A DNA stretch of 64,000 bases, from NCBI RefSeq assembly GCF_001507855.1, contig NZ_LGEN01000007.1, positions 48,921-112,920 of the forward strand, written 5' to 3'. The first letter of the stretch is position 1. The number at the start of each line of letters is the position of its first letter. The DNA comes from Halomonas sp. 54_146. Its GTDB lineage: Bacteria; Pseudomonadota; Gammaproteobacteria; Pseudomonadales; Halomonadaceae. Below the pieces are notes generated by a model. It was not told the DNA's origin and searched no databases. It worked only from the letters and a program-made list of their open reading frames with translations. Shown here one piece after another: positions 55,454-62,842 of the stretch. The position numbers were made by a program, and so were the translations under genes.

Positions 55454-55798
55454 TTAATCTTCTAGCGTGAGCTGGCGAATATGAATACCCATGGCGGTGG
55501 CCAGCTTCTTCAAGGTGGTATGGCGAGGCTTGGCTCTGGCGCTTTCCCACTGTGCTACCTGCGCCTGGGAGACGCTCAGACGGCGTGCAATCTCAGCCTG
55601 GGTGATATCAAGGTACTCGCGCCAGCAGCGTGTTAGCGGCACTTCATCGACCAGGTGGCGGCTTACGATCTCATGTGGCAGCGTTAGAGCGTCAACCTCT
55701 CCTGCACGCTCCACCAGGGCAGTAAACTGCTCTAATGGCAGCACGGCATAGCGGCGGCCCGCCTGTTCGCTAATCTGGTAATCAATAAGTGCGTTCAT
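55454..55798 (-). CDS. XRE-type antitoxin of a type II TA pair
   Basis: 114 residues. The C-terminal half is a Cro/CI helix-turn-helix: ITQAEIARRLSVSQAQVAQW, then ARAKPRHTTLKKLATAMG. The N-terminal 50 residues would bind the toxin. Overlaps the toxin gene by 17 bases, in toxin-first order as in HigBA. It probably autoregulates the pair. Confidence 0.82.
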   Translation of the reverse strand: MNALIDYQISEQAGRRYAVLPLEQFTALVERAGEVDALTLPHEIVSRHLVDEVPLTRCWREYLDITQAEIARRLSVSQAQVAQWESARAKPRHTTLKKLATAMGIHIRQLTLED

Positions 55799-56048
55799 CG
55801 CGTTTTTTTACCTCCTCGATAGAGACCACTTGAAGGCCCGTTTCCACATCGAACAGCACGCGATAGCGGCCTACACGTAGGCGGTATTGGTACTGGTGGC
55901 GGGTGAGGGGCTTGATGTCGTGGGTCTCTTTACACTCAGGCCAAGAGGCTAGGCTGCCCACCCGCTCAATGACCATGGCGCGGTCAGACGCATGTAACTT
56001 CTTGGCTTGTTTGGCCGCTTTGAGCGTCCATTGCACTTGATAGGTCAT
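55782..56048 (-). CDS. RelE/ParE-family toxin
   Basis: 88 residues: VQWTLKAAKQAKKLHASDRA, then HQYQYRLRVGRYRVLFDVET, the usual RelE-type strand block with a basic face, ending in VVSIEEVKKRDERTY. Predicted ribosome-dependent mRNA interferase or gyrase poison; family level only. Encoded just upstream of its antitoxin and next to the integrase, where it would stabilise the element. Confidence 0.82.
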   Translation of the reverse strand: MTYQVQWTLKAAKQAKKLHASDRAMVIERVGSLASWPECKETHDIKPLTRHQYQYRLRVGRYRVLFDVETGLQVVSIEEVKKRDERTY

Positions 56049-56062
56049 AAGGTTTTATAAGT

Positions 56063-57436
56063 TTAGGCGTTGGTTGAGACAACGGCAAGCGTTGCATTGG
56101 TCTCATTACTTTCGCTTGTCAGTGAGTCGCCACCCGGTACCTGCTGGGCGAACGCTTCTACTATGTCGCGCGTATGGTCGGGGCGAAGGTGGGCGTAATG
56201 CTGAATCGTCGTCTGTATGTCGCTATGGGCCATCAGTTTGGATACCGCCAGTAGGTCAGCACCGGCCATCACCAACTGGGACGCGAAGTTATGTCGAAGG
56301 GTGTAAAGCACCAGATCGCTGGGTAATTCGGCAAACTTGCGCACTTTGGCCCATGGCTTTTGCATTGCGGTTCTGTCGAAGCGTTTACCGGTTTCCGGGT
56401 TAGGAAACACAAGCCCTGTCTTGGGCTTTCCCTGCTGTTCGTGCCAAGTGTTCAACACGGCTGTGGCCGCGCTGGAAAGCGGGAAGGTTTGTGGCTCTGG
56501 GTGATGGTGCGCAGTTTTCTCGATGGTCTTGCGGATCGTCTTGAACGTTAGGTTAACGTGCTCCCAACGTAGGCCAGTGATATCGCCAGGCCGAAAGCCC
56601 GTGTAATACATGGTGAGCATCCACGGCTTTACATGATCGACGTAATCAAGGCTATCCAGATCGGGCAAGTAAGGCTTCCCATGGGCGCGGCTACTGCGTC
56701 GTTGTTCGCGCCTCTCCTCTTGGTAAGCGTCTAGGCCAGCAAACAGGGATTCCACCTCTTGCGGCTCAAGATAGCGTCGCTGTGAGGCTTGCTCGGTCAT
56801 TTCCTCATCAGTGAGAGCGGGACGCTGCAAGCTGATACGCGCCAGCGGGTTGGCGGGAATTACACCGCGTTTAGCGGCGTGTGATAGTACCGAGCAAAGC
56901 GCACCAAATGAGCGTTCGAGGGTACTAAAGGCAAGCGGTTTATCGGCGCTTTCCTGCTTAGCCTGCCAACGCTCCACGTCTGCTTGTGTGAGATCGCCCA
57001 TTGGTTTATCTAACCAGTCAGCAAAACCCTTTTCTATGCGCCGCAGCGTACCAGCACCGTCTTTGCGACGCCCCTGGTAAGCAGCATAAGGGCCAGAGAG
57101 GTAGGCGCGTAACGTTAATTGTTCTTGGCGCTCGCTTTCGGCCTTAGCTTCTTCGATAACGGCGCGGGGATCCCCTCCTTGTGCAACGATGGCCAGCGCC
57201 TCAGCAGCATCTCTACGGGCTTGGGCAAGTGTCAAAGCACCATAAGTACCCAGCGTCATCATTCGGCGTTTGCCCGTCTTGGTGCGGTAGTAGAGGCGAA
57301 AGGTTAAGCCGCGCATGCTTGGCCGCACATGGAAGCCAGCAAGATCGGTATCCCACACATCGGCGGATGGCTGTTCTCGCGCCAGCTTTTCGACGCTCTT
57401 GGAGGTCAGCTTTATGCGGGTTTCAGTGCCTGCCAT
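56063..57436 (-). CDS. Tyrosine integrase (P4 type, DUF4102 N-terminus)
   Basis: 457 residues from ATG 57436, with GAGG seven bases upstream; ATG 57448 is an alternative. An arm-binding DUF4102 domain (WDTDLAGFHVRPSMRGLTFR) precedes a SAM-like core domain and a catalytic domain. The active-site Arg is in YYTGFRPGDITGLRW, the second Arg/His region in LVLYTLRHNFASQLVMAGAD, and the Tyr in IQTTIQHYAHLRP. It catalyses site-specific recombination at the tRNA-Pro 3' end. It lies next to the right att repeat, with arm-type sites 17 bases past its start. Confidence 0.95.
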   Translation of the reverse strand: MAGTETRIKLTSKSVEKLAREQPSADVWDTDLAGFHVRPSMRGLTFRLYYRTKTGKRRMMTLGTYGALTLAQARRDAAEALAIVAQGGDPRAVIEEAKAESERQEQLTLRAYLSGPYAAYQGRRKDGAGTLRRIEKGFADWLDKPMGDLTQADVERWQAKQESADKPLAFSTLERSFGALCSVLSHAAKRGVIPANPLARISLQRPALTDEEMTEQASQRRYLEPQEVESLFAGLDAYQEERREQRRSSRAHGKPYLPDLDSLDYVDHVKPWMLTMYYTGFRPGDITGLRWEHVNLTFKTIRKTIEKTAHHHPEPQTFPLSSAATAVLNTWHEQQGKPKTGLVFPNPETGKRFDRTAMQKPWAKVRKFAELPSDLVLYTLRHNFASQLVMAGADLLAVSKLMAHSDIQTTIQHYAHLRPDHTRDIVEAFAQQVPGGDSLTSESNETNATLAVVSTNA

Positions 57437-57452
57437 GATGCGCCTCATTTTC

Positions 57453-57472
57453 TAGGTGACAGATAGGTGACA
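57453..57472. promoter_or_regulatory. Integrase arm-type repeats, right arm
   Basis: TAGGTGACA at 57453-57461 and 57464-57472, 11-bp period, immediately upstream of the integrase gene and 130 bp before the att core. An AT-rich stretch (about 57530-57600), suitable for bending by IHF, lies between. Confidence 0.6.
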
Positions 57473-57601
57473 CTTAGAGGATATATCTAGGCACATCAAG
57501 GAACAAGGAAGAACCTAAACAACAAAAGCAAGTGATTGTATGTAAAGGATATATTTATTCATTATTGTTTATACCTGTTCCTACTTATTTACCCAATAAA
57601 C

Positions 57602-57650
57602 GCCTTCGGGAGGCAGAGGTCGTAGGTTCGAATCCTGCTATTCCGACCAA
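57602..57650 (+). repeat. Attachment repeat, middle copy
   Basis: 49 bases identical to 44378-44426. It contains only the tRNA from the anticodon stem to CCA, so it is not a gene. It is the right boundary of the satellite and the left boundary of the decayed second element. Confidence 0.92.
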
Positions 57651-57660
57651 AAAATTCATA

Positions 57661-57700
57661 AAAAACGGCCACTTAGCTATTACAGCAAGTAGCCGTTTTT
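57661..57700 (+). terminator. tRNA terminator, copy 2
   Basis: AAAAACGGCCACTT pairs with AAGTAGCCGTTTTT (one G-T pair) around a 12-base loop. It follows the middle att repeat as copy 1 follows the tRNA. Confidence 0.85.
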
Positions 57701-59341
57701 TGTTGGGTGGGTGCTAGGTAGCTTATTGGCAAGCGCTTGGTAGGACAACTTGGGTTGATACTGGGCATCATAGATCAGCCCATTACCATGGTGGTAATAG
57801 TCGTACCACTCATTGAGGGACGACCAACGATCGGTGAAGCCCCACATGGTGAACGAGTGCGCACCCTCTTCGATGCACGCTTCCAAGTACTGGGCATACC
57901 AATCGGCGACGGCCTGCGGGGTATCGGCATAGATCTGATGCTGGTTAATGTCCAGCTCCGACACCCGCACCTCGATACCCAACGACTTGAAGCGGGCAAT
58001 GGCCGACTTCAAGTGTGCCTTGGTCACAGACGGAGTATTGGGTGGCCAGCTCGCCTGGTACTCAGCATTTACGTCCTCGTGCATCTGCAAACCAACGCCA
58101 TGGATGGGCACGCCGGCGGTTTGCAACTCGACCACCAGGTTGAACAGAAAGTCTTGTTTGTCACCCGTTTCTTCACAGCCCCACTCGTTAATGAACAGCA
58201 GTACGTCCGGATCCACTTCATGGGCTTTACGTAATGCCCGTTCAATGTAGCCACGTCCTAATGCCTGGAACCAGACGGAATCACGTAGCTGATCTGTCCA
58301 GCCCATGAACGGCTCGTTGATCAAATCGAACGACACCATGCGGCCCTTATAGCGACCAAACAGCGTCTCGATATGCTCGTCGAGGATCTCACCCACCTCG
58401 GTTGCCGTGATGGTGCCATCGTTCCAGCCTTTCCACAGCCACTGCGGGGTCGCCTCGTTCCAGGCCACCGTGTGGCCATGCACCTCCATGCCATTACGCT
58501 CGGCATAGTCGATCAGCTTATCCGACTCATAAAAGTCGTAGACCCCACGGGCAGGCTGGATGAACTGGAACTTCATGCAGTTCTCAGGGGTGATCTGGTT
58601 AAACTCATTGCCTAGAATGGCGCGGTACTGCTCATCGAACACCATCGGGTAGGTGGCTACCGCAGTACCCATGCGGAATGTACCAGCCTTGTCACGCAAG
58701 GTGCCCGCTGTCTTAGGCACGCTACGCACAGGCGTCTCTTCCACGGTACCGGTAGTGGTGATCTGAGTGACAAGGAACGTCGCACCCACATTCGCTTCAT
58801 CCAGGCTTAGATAAACCACCCCATCGTCAAACAGACCCAGGTCCGGCTGACGGGTAACTTCCACACCGTTGGTCAGGAACACAAGCTCGGCACCCTCACG
58901 CTTGAAGGTGTAAATCACATTGGTGCCTACCCTGGCAGCAGCATTCCCCGACTCGGTATTGTCAGGGTGATACATTGTCCAGTAACACCAGTCACCATTG
59001 ACGATCTGGGCCTTGAAGGTGCTCAGCGCGTAGTACCACTCATCCTGCACCATCGGGATAACCCCGTGGAACAGGAAGTAGGTGGAGTTGGCGGTGGTCA
59101 GCGTAGCGGTGATATTGATCTCAAAGTCACCGGAGACCTGAAAGCGCATTGCCAGGTTGAGCGACGGGTTATGTACCGGCGCATCTGTGCTTTCAGGCAA
59201 CGGCGACAGCTTACGGTCGAGGCCTTCAAACAGCACACCACTAGATTGCACGGTGGCTCCAGAAAAGCCTTCCCACAAAGGGAATGGAGAGGACGTCACG
59301 GGATTTTCAGGGCTCCAAGGTTGCGCTTGCCGGTGCTGCAC
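57680..59341 (-). CDS. GH10 endo-xylanase-like ORF with mobile-element ends
   Basis: 553 residues as an open frame. The C-terminal 320 residues form a glycoside hydrolase family 10 barrel: acid/base Glu in SFDLINEPFMGW, nucleophile Glu in IEVRVSELDINQHQ, and VHGHTVAWNEATPQWLW. The N-terminal 200 residues are a beta-rich module. No signal peptide is visible. The first about 13 codons overlap an integrase fragment in another frame, and the last residues and stop are encoded by the att terminator copy. The native ends appear lost; it may be a truncated or non-secreted gene. It would cleave xylan if active. Confidence 0.8.
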   Translation of the reverse strand: MQHRQAQPWSPENPVTSSPFPLWEGFSGATVQSSGVLFEGLDRKLSPLPESTDAPVHNPSLNLAMRFQVSGDFEINITATLTTANSTYFLFHGVIPMVQDEWYYALSTFKAQIVNGDWCYWTMYHPDNTESGNAAARVGTNVIYTFKREGAELVFLTNGVEVTRQPDLGLFDDGVVYLSLDEANVGATFLVTQITTTGTVEETPVRSVPKTAGTLRDKAGTFRMGTAVATYPMVFDEQYRAILGNEFNQITPENCMKFQFIQPARGVYDFYESDKLIDYAERNGMEVHGHTVAWNEATPQWLWKGWNDGTITATEVGEILDEHIETLFGRYKGRMVSFDLINEPFMGWTDQLRDSVWFQALGRGYIERALRKAHEVDPDVLLFINEWGCEETGDKQDFLFNLVVELQTAGVPIHGVGLQMHEDVNAEYQASWPPNTPSVTKAHLKSAIARFKSLGIEVRVSELDINQHQIYADTPQAVADWYAQYLEACIEEGAHSFTMWGFTDRWSSLNEWYDYYHHGNGLIYDAQYQPKLSYQALANKLPSTHPTKNGYLL

Positions 59342-59500
59342 TTCTCTTCTCTTGCTTCCGGCTCACCCTGCCAGCGCTCCGCATCAGCAAGAGAAATCTC
59401 TCCCATCGGCTTACTAAGCCAGTTGGCAAAAGCGTGCTACGTCGCAGGGTGGCCTCGCCGTCCTTTTTGCGTCGCTGTGTTACAACATAGCTGGAGACGC
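59296..59500 (-). pseudogene. Integrase remnant
   Basis: Two frames match the intact integrase. One reads SYVVTQRRKKDGEATLRRS; after a frameshift the other reads AFANWLSKPMGEISLADAER followed by WQGEPEAR. The intact gene has GRRKDGAGTLRR and FADWLDKPMGDLTQADVERW in the same order (about 56900-57095). The N-terminal and all catalytic parts are missing. A stop follows at 59296-59298, close to where xylanase-type sequence begins. Confidence 0.8.
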
Positions 59501-59531
59501 GGTGGCGAAGGAAGCAAGCATGTGAAAACCC

Positions 59532-59550
59532 AGGTGACAAATAGGTGACC
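59532..59550. promoter_or_regulatory. Third pair of arm-type repeats
   Basis: AGGTGACA at 59532-59539 and TAGGTGACC at 59542-59550, about 130 bp before the third att copy. This matches the arrangement at 57453, so it belongs to the decayed element's att region. Confidence 0.55.
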
Positions 59551-59678
59551 TTTAAAGGATATAACCGAGCAGCATGAGCCACAAGCAGAAACCAATTAAA
59601 TAACAGCAACCATATGTTTTTACTAATATTTTCATATCTATTAGTTTTCTGACGTTTCTTACGTTTTACGCCAGCAAC

Positions 59679-59721
59679 GCCTTCGGGAGGTCATAGGTTC
59701 GAATCCTGCTGTTCCAACCAA
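59679..59721 (+). repeat. Attachment repeat, right (diverged) copy
   Basis: A 43-base version of the tRNA 3' end: relative to the other copies it lacks CAGAGG after GGGAGG and has three substitutions (for example CTGTTCCAACCA). It is probably the ancestral chromosomal half of the original attachment site, now drifting. Confidence 0.85.
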
Positions 59722-59731
59722 AGAATTCAAT

Positions 59732-59771
59732 AAAAACGGCCACTTAGCTATTGCAGCAAGCGGCCGTTTTT
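59732..59771 (+). terminator. tRNA terminator, copy 3
   Basis: AAAAACGGCCACTT pairs with AAGCGGCCGTTTTT around 12 bases. Probably the original chromosomal terminator of the tRNA. Being symmetric, it could also stop the membrane-protein gene arriving on the minus strand at 59789. Confidence 0.85.
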
Positions 59772-59788
59772 ATGCGTGTGAGCGCTTA

Positions 59789-60049
59789 CTAACCTGACGC
59801 GGAAAGCCAGTAGTTTGTCGTTACCAGTGCAATGAAAAGTATATAACCTGATACGATACCCACCATGGCACGGCCACTGCGGCGTCCAATGATGGCCCCA
59901 CAGAGCCCTAGTATCAGCCCCGTAAACATAAAGCCTAACCCTGCGGCTACCCCGGCCAGCGTAAATCCTGATGTTAGCAATAACGCATACAGAAAAGCAC
60001 CCAGCCCATAGATACCCAACAATGACGCCCACTCTTGGCGGCTAAACAT
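59789..60049 (-). CDS. Small integral membrane protein
   Basis: 86 residues with three hydrophobic helices (LLGIYGLGAFLYALLLTSGF, GLGFMFTGLILGLCGAIIG, VGIVSGYILFIALVTTNYW). Ribosome-binding site GGAGAG. Function unknown. It is the first chromosomal gene to the right of the integration hot spot. Confidence 0.65.
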   Translation of the reverse strand: MFSRQEWASLLGIYGLGAFLYALLLTSGFTLAGVAAGLGFMFTGLILGLCGAIIGRRSGRAMVGIVSGYILFIALVTTNYWLSASG

Positions 60050-60180
60050 AAACTCTCCGAAACAAAAAGGCTGAACATACTGCTAGTGAGTATGCTGAAA
60101 CGTCCGAAACGCGTCTACGTGTCGAGCCCATTGCACTTAACATTTTGTCCAACTCTTCCCGCATGCAACTGAGCAACCCC

Positions 60181-60963
60181 TCAACCCGGCGGGTGAATCA
60201 ACCCCACCACGCTAACAAGAATAAGCACAACGCCCAGCACACGAAAGAACAGCCCGGTGTCCGCTTTCAACATATAGCGGTGGGCTTTCTCACCCGCCAA
60301 GTGGCCGATAAAGGCACAGGGCAGCAGCCACAGTTGATGGATTAGCTGAAGATCCACCCCCGCAATCAAGAACGAGGCCATCTTGATCACCACCAGGATA
60401 AACCACAGCACAAACATGGTATCCCGCAGCTGTTCCTTGGCCACATGAGCGGCGAATACCGCCACAATTAACGGTGCGCCAATCAGCGAAGTACCACTTA
60501 CGTAACCACCGAGCGCCAGCAGCACGACATCCACGTATTTATTCTTGCTCTTGAACGGTCTGTTGAGTACATAGCCAATGGCATAGATGAACACAATGCC
60601 GAAAATAATGCTGGTCATGACCTGAGCTGGCAACGTTAACAGCCCCACCACCCCGATCAGCTTGGGGATAATCATTATTTTCAGGGCTTTCGTTAGATAG
60701 CCCCAGTCAATGTTGCTTTCCGGTGAAGTGCTGCCCACGCCCTCTTTCTGCAGTTGGCGATGCCCATTCCAGGCAATCCAACTGGAGAAAATCAGCAGGT
60801 GAATGGCAATAATCGGCAGAAACACCAGAGGTTCGTTTGTCACTAAAAGCAGGAACGGCAGCGCCAGCACGGCACCGCCAAACCCTAAGCTGGTGCGCAC
60901 AAAACCGCTCCAGGCAAATATCAGCCCGATCAGCGCATACTGGTACCAGAGTAGATCTGTCAT
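60181..60963 (-). CDS. TauE/SafE-family membrane transporter
   Basis: 260 residues, about eight helices. Family signature SGFVRTSLGFGGAVLALPFL at the N-terminus and GGYVSGTSLIGAPLIVAVFA in the second half, the two internal repeats of TauE/SafE. Probably exports sulfite, sulfoacetate or another organic acid. No linked sulfonate genes are visible, so the substrate is open. Confidence 0.88.
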   Translation of the reverse strand: MTDLLWYQYALIGLIFAWSGFVRTSLGFGGAVLALPFLLLVTNEPLVFLPIIAIHLLIFSSWIAWNGHRQLQKEGVGSTSPESNIDWGYLTKALKIMIIPKLIGVVGLLTLPAQVMTSIIFGIVFIYAIGYVLNRPFKSKNKYVDVVLLALGGYVSGTSLIGAPLIVAVFAAHVAKEQLRDTMFVLWFILVVIKMASFLIAGVDLQLIHQLWLLPCAFIGHLAGEKAHRYMLKADTGLFFRVLGVVLILVSVVGLIHPPG

Positions 60964-60988
60964 GGGGTTTGGCGTTAACAGCGTTGGC

Positions 60989-61384
60989 TTATCCCACTCG
61001 GTGCTGCTGGAGCACGGTGAGGCTTTGTTCTTGTTTGGCTAGTTCTTGTTTGGCTAGTTCTTGTTTGGTTCGCGCTTCTTTCGTTAACCCTTCTTCGCTG
61101 TGCGATTGCGCGGGGGCTTTACGGGCACCCACCAGCACATACCATTCCGGTTCAGAAAGGTAGGTTTGGCACCAACGGCCAAGCGCAGCGGCACTGTCTT
61201 CGGGGCTCGCTTCACCGCAGCGGTAGTTATTTGCCAGATGAAGGAGGTCTTGACGGGCAGTCCGCGCACGGGCGTTGCCACCGTGCACTTTTACCAGCGG
61301 GCAGCGTCGATCATAGGCGGCGTTGGTTAACGCATTAAGCCAACGTTCCAATTCATGTGCCTGAATTCCACCATACACTGCCAC
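60989..61384 (-). CDS. Unknown protein with C-terminal pentapeptide repeats
   Basis: 131 residues. The N-terminal 85 look folded (AVYGGIQAHELERWLNALTN, EPEWYVLVGARK). The C-terminus has repeated AKQEL units (KQELAKQELAKQEQ), encoded by a 15-bp tandem DNA repeat that could change copy number. No family recognised. 25 bp upstream of the TauE-type gene on the same strand, probably co-transcribed. Confidence 0.6.
   Translation of the reverse strand: MAVYGGIQAHELERWLNALTNAAYDRRCPLVKVHGGNARARTARQDLLHLANNYRCGEASPEDSAAALGRWCQTYLSEPEWYVLVGARKAPAQSHSEEGLTKEARTKQELAKQELAKQEQSLTVLQQHRVG
61027..61070. repeat. 15-bp tandem repeat in a coding region
   Basis: GTTCTTGTTTGGCTA at 61027-61041 and 61042-61056, plus a near-complete third copy to 61070. 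On the minus strand each unit codes for AKQEL. In-frame unit length allows expansion or contraction without frameshift. Confidence 0.85.
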
Positions 61385-61486
61385 GCTTGAGCTCCCTGCC
61401 CCGTTGAAAGGGCAATAGCCTGCCCGATTTAGGGGCTGCTGTCACGGTTAACCTTTACCCTTGTTTGGATGCAGTTCCAGAGCGTT

Positions 61487-62521
61487 TTATAGCGCCTGTT
61501 CAAAACCTTGTAACACGTTGACGACATTGACACCGATTTCCTCAACCGCATAGCCGCCTTCCATCAGAAACACACAGGGTAAGCCCGCTTGCGCTAAACG
61601 TTCGCCCAACAGGGTGAAATCAGCACTGGTAAAGGTGAAGGCACTTATCGGGTCACCTTCAAAGATATCGACGCCCAGCGATACAATCAGCAACTCACAC
61701 TCAGCGGCGTTAATTTGCGCTAACGCCTGCTCCAGCGTGGCCAGCCAGGTAGCAACGCTGGTGCCTGGCGGTAACGGGTAATTGACGTTAAACCCTAGGC
61801 CTTTCCCTTCACCGCCTTCATCAGCGTAGCCTAAATAGTAAGGAAAGGTGACCTCAGGGTCGCCGTGCAGCGAGATAAACAGCACATCGTCACGCGTATA
61901 AAAAATCTGCTGGGTGCCGTTGCCGTGGTGAAAATCAACGTCAAGGATGGCGACCCGGCGCTTGCCTGCATCCAGCGCTCGTTGGGCAGCAATGGCGGCG
62001 TTATTAAAAAAGCAGTACCCGCCGAACTGATCAAACGCGGCGTGATGGCCCGGCGGCCGGCACAGGCCAAAACTGGGCTCGCCGGTTTGTAGCGTATGTT
62101 CTACCGCGCCTAACGCCACGTCTTTACTCGCCAGGGCGGCTTCAAAGGTGCCTTCTGAAATGGATGTTTCCGCCGCCAGTGCGTAATAGCCTAACTGGCC
62201 GCTGATAGAGCGCGGAATACGGTCATTGCGCATCGTCCGTGCAGGCCAAATATTGGGAATCGCCTCGCCTTCATGCCCGGCGGCGCACCACTCTTTCCAG
62301 CAGTTGGCCAAAAACGTTACGTAGCCCTTATCGTGCACTGCTAAAACAGGCGCTAACCCATAGGCGTTAGGGGTACGAATATCGCCAAGCTCAGCCTGGC
62401 GAAGATGTTTCAGCACTAGATCAAGGCGCTCTGGGCACTCAAACGGGGTAACCAACGTGCCGTCATGTAATTCTGTGCGCGCTTGGCGCAAACGGCTGTC
62501 CTCTGAATAAAACGTCAGCAT
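61487..62521 (-). CDS. Histone-deacetylase-family amidohydrolase (acetylpolyamine type)
   Basis: 344 residues, class II HDAC/acetylpolyamine amidohydrolase fold. Active-site His-His in LCRPPGHHAAFDQFGGYCFF. Zinc ligands lie in VAILDVDFHHGNGTQQIF (Asp, His) and VSLGVDIFEGDPISAF (Asp). LFISLHGDPEVTFPYYLG and the terminal FLMEGGYAVEEIG match acetylpolyamine hydrolases. Predicted zinc-dependent deacetylation of acetylpolyamines or related amides in the cytosol. Confidence 0.9.
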   Translation of the reverse strand: MLTFYSEDSRLRQARTELHDGTLVTPFECPERLDLVLKHLRQAELGDIRTPNAYGLAPVLAVHDKGYVTFLANCWKEWCAAGHEGEAIPNIWPARTMRNDRIPRSISGQLGYYALAAETSISEGTFEAALASKDVALGAVEHTLQTGEPSFGLCRPPGHHAAFDQFGGYCFFNNAAIAAQRALDAGKRRVAILDVDFHHGNGTQQIFYTRDDVLFISLHGDPEVTFPYYLGYADEGGEGKGLGFNVNYPLPPGTSVATWLATLEQALAQINAAECELLIVSLGVDIFEGDPISAFTFTSADFTLLGERLAQAGLPCVFLMEGGYAVEEIGVNVVNVLQGFEQAL

Positions 62522-62530
62522 ATGGGTTCC

Positions 62531-62830
62531 TTAATTGGCCTCCAATGAAACAGGCCATTGCTTGGCCCAACGGCGCTTTTGGCTCGGCGTTTGTTGCTTT
62601 AACTGGTATTCAGCCCGGCTTGCGGCGGCGCGGTCTTCAAACGGTTCGGCACCCAGCAGCGCAACGGGCGGATTCGCCCGAGTATAGCGCGCCCCTTTGC
62701 CGGTGCAGTGCGCCTGATAGCGCTGCGCGAGGTTGTTGGTAATGCCGGTATAAGTGCCGCGCTGGCATTCTAGCAAATAGAGATACCACTGGGGCTCGGT
62801 TTTCTGGGGCGAAATGATGCCTTTAGTCAC
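62531..62830 (-). CDS. GIY-YIG domain protein (UPF0213 type)
   Basis: 99 residues, a single GIY-YIG domain: WYLYLLECQRGTYTGITNNL (the tyrosines and glycines of the motif), then RYQAHCTGKGARYTRANPPV, the Arg-containing helix, and the Glu in SRAEYQLKQQTPSQKRRWAK. Predicted small single-domain nuclease of unknown target. It ends 9 bp before the deacetylase start. Confidence 0.88.
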   Translation of the reverse strand: MTKGIISPQKTEPQWYLYLLECQRGTYTGITNNLAQRYQAHCTGKGARYTRANPPVALLGAEPFEDRAAASRAEYQLKQQTPSQKRRWAKQWPVSLEAN

Positions 62831-62842
62831 TGCAACATACCT

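Larger units (their letters stand above)
44378..57650. mobile_element. Satellite-like integrative element in tRNA-Pro
   Basis: A 13.2-kb island bounded by a 49-bp perfect direct repeat of the tRNA 3' end (44378-44426 and 57602-57650). All its genes are on the minus strand. From the right they are integrase, toxin, antitoxin, unknown, AlpA-like, Ash-like, small unknowns, AlpA, Toprim primase, DUF927 helicase, unknowns, SWIM-finger protein, coiled-coil protein, possible tail protein and terminase-small-like protein. No capsid, portal, large terminase, lysis or conjugation genes are recognised. The integration and replication modules resemble P4-like satellites. It appears intact, since both attachment sites match and the integrase frame is full length. 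Confidence 0.85.
57602..59721. mobile_element. Decayed second integrated element
   Basis: A 2.1-kb interval bounded by att-like repeats (57602-57650 and 59679-59721). From the right it carries arm-type repeats (59532), a fragment of an integrase gene homologous to the one at 56063-57436, and a GH10 xylanase ORF. The layout [att core, AT-rich spacer of about 130 bp, arm repeats, integrase 5' part] repeats that of the satellite. It is probably the remains of a tandem integration at the same tRNA. Confidence 0.7.

Noticed and set aside
57602..57650. Second tRNA-Pro gene
   Set aside because: Only the 3' 49 bases are present: no acceptor 5' strand, D-arm or complete anticodon arm. It is an attachment repeat.
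57680..59341. Phage endolysin or tail-fibre enzyme
   Set aside because: Catalytic motifs fit GH10 xylanase, and no phage structural neighbours are present.
59307..59609. 100-codon minus-strand frame treated as a gene
   Set aside because: It overlaps the integrase fragment; only its internal part matches the integrase, so it is better called a remnant.
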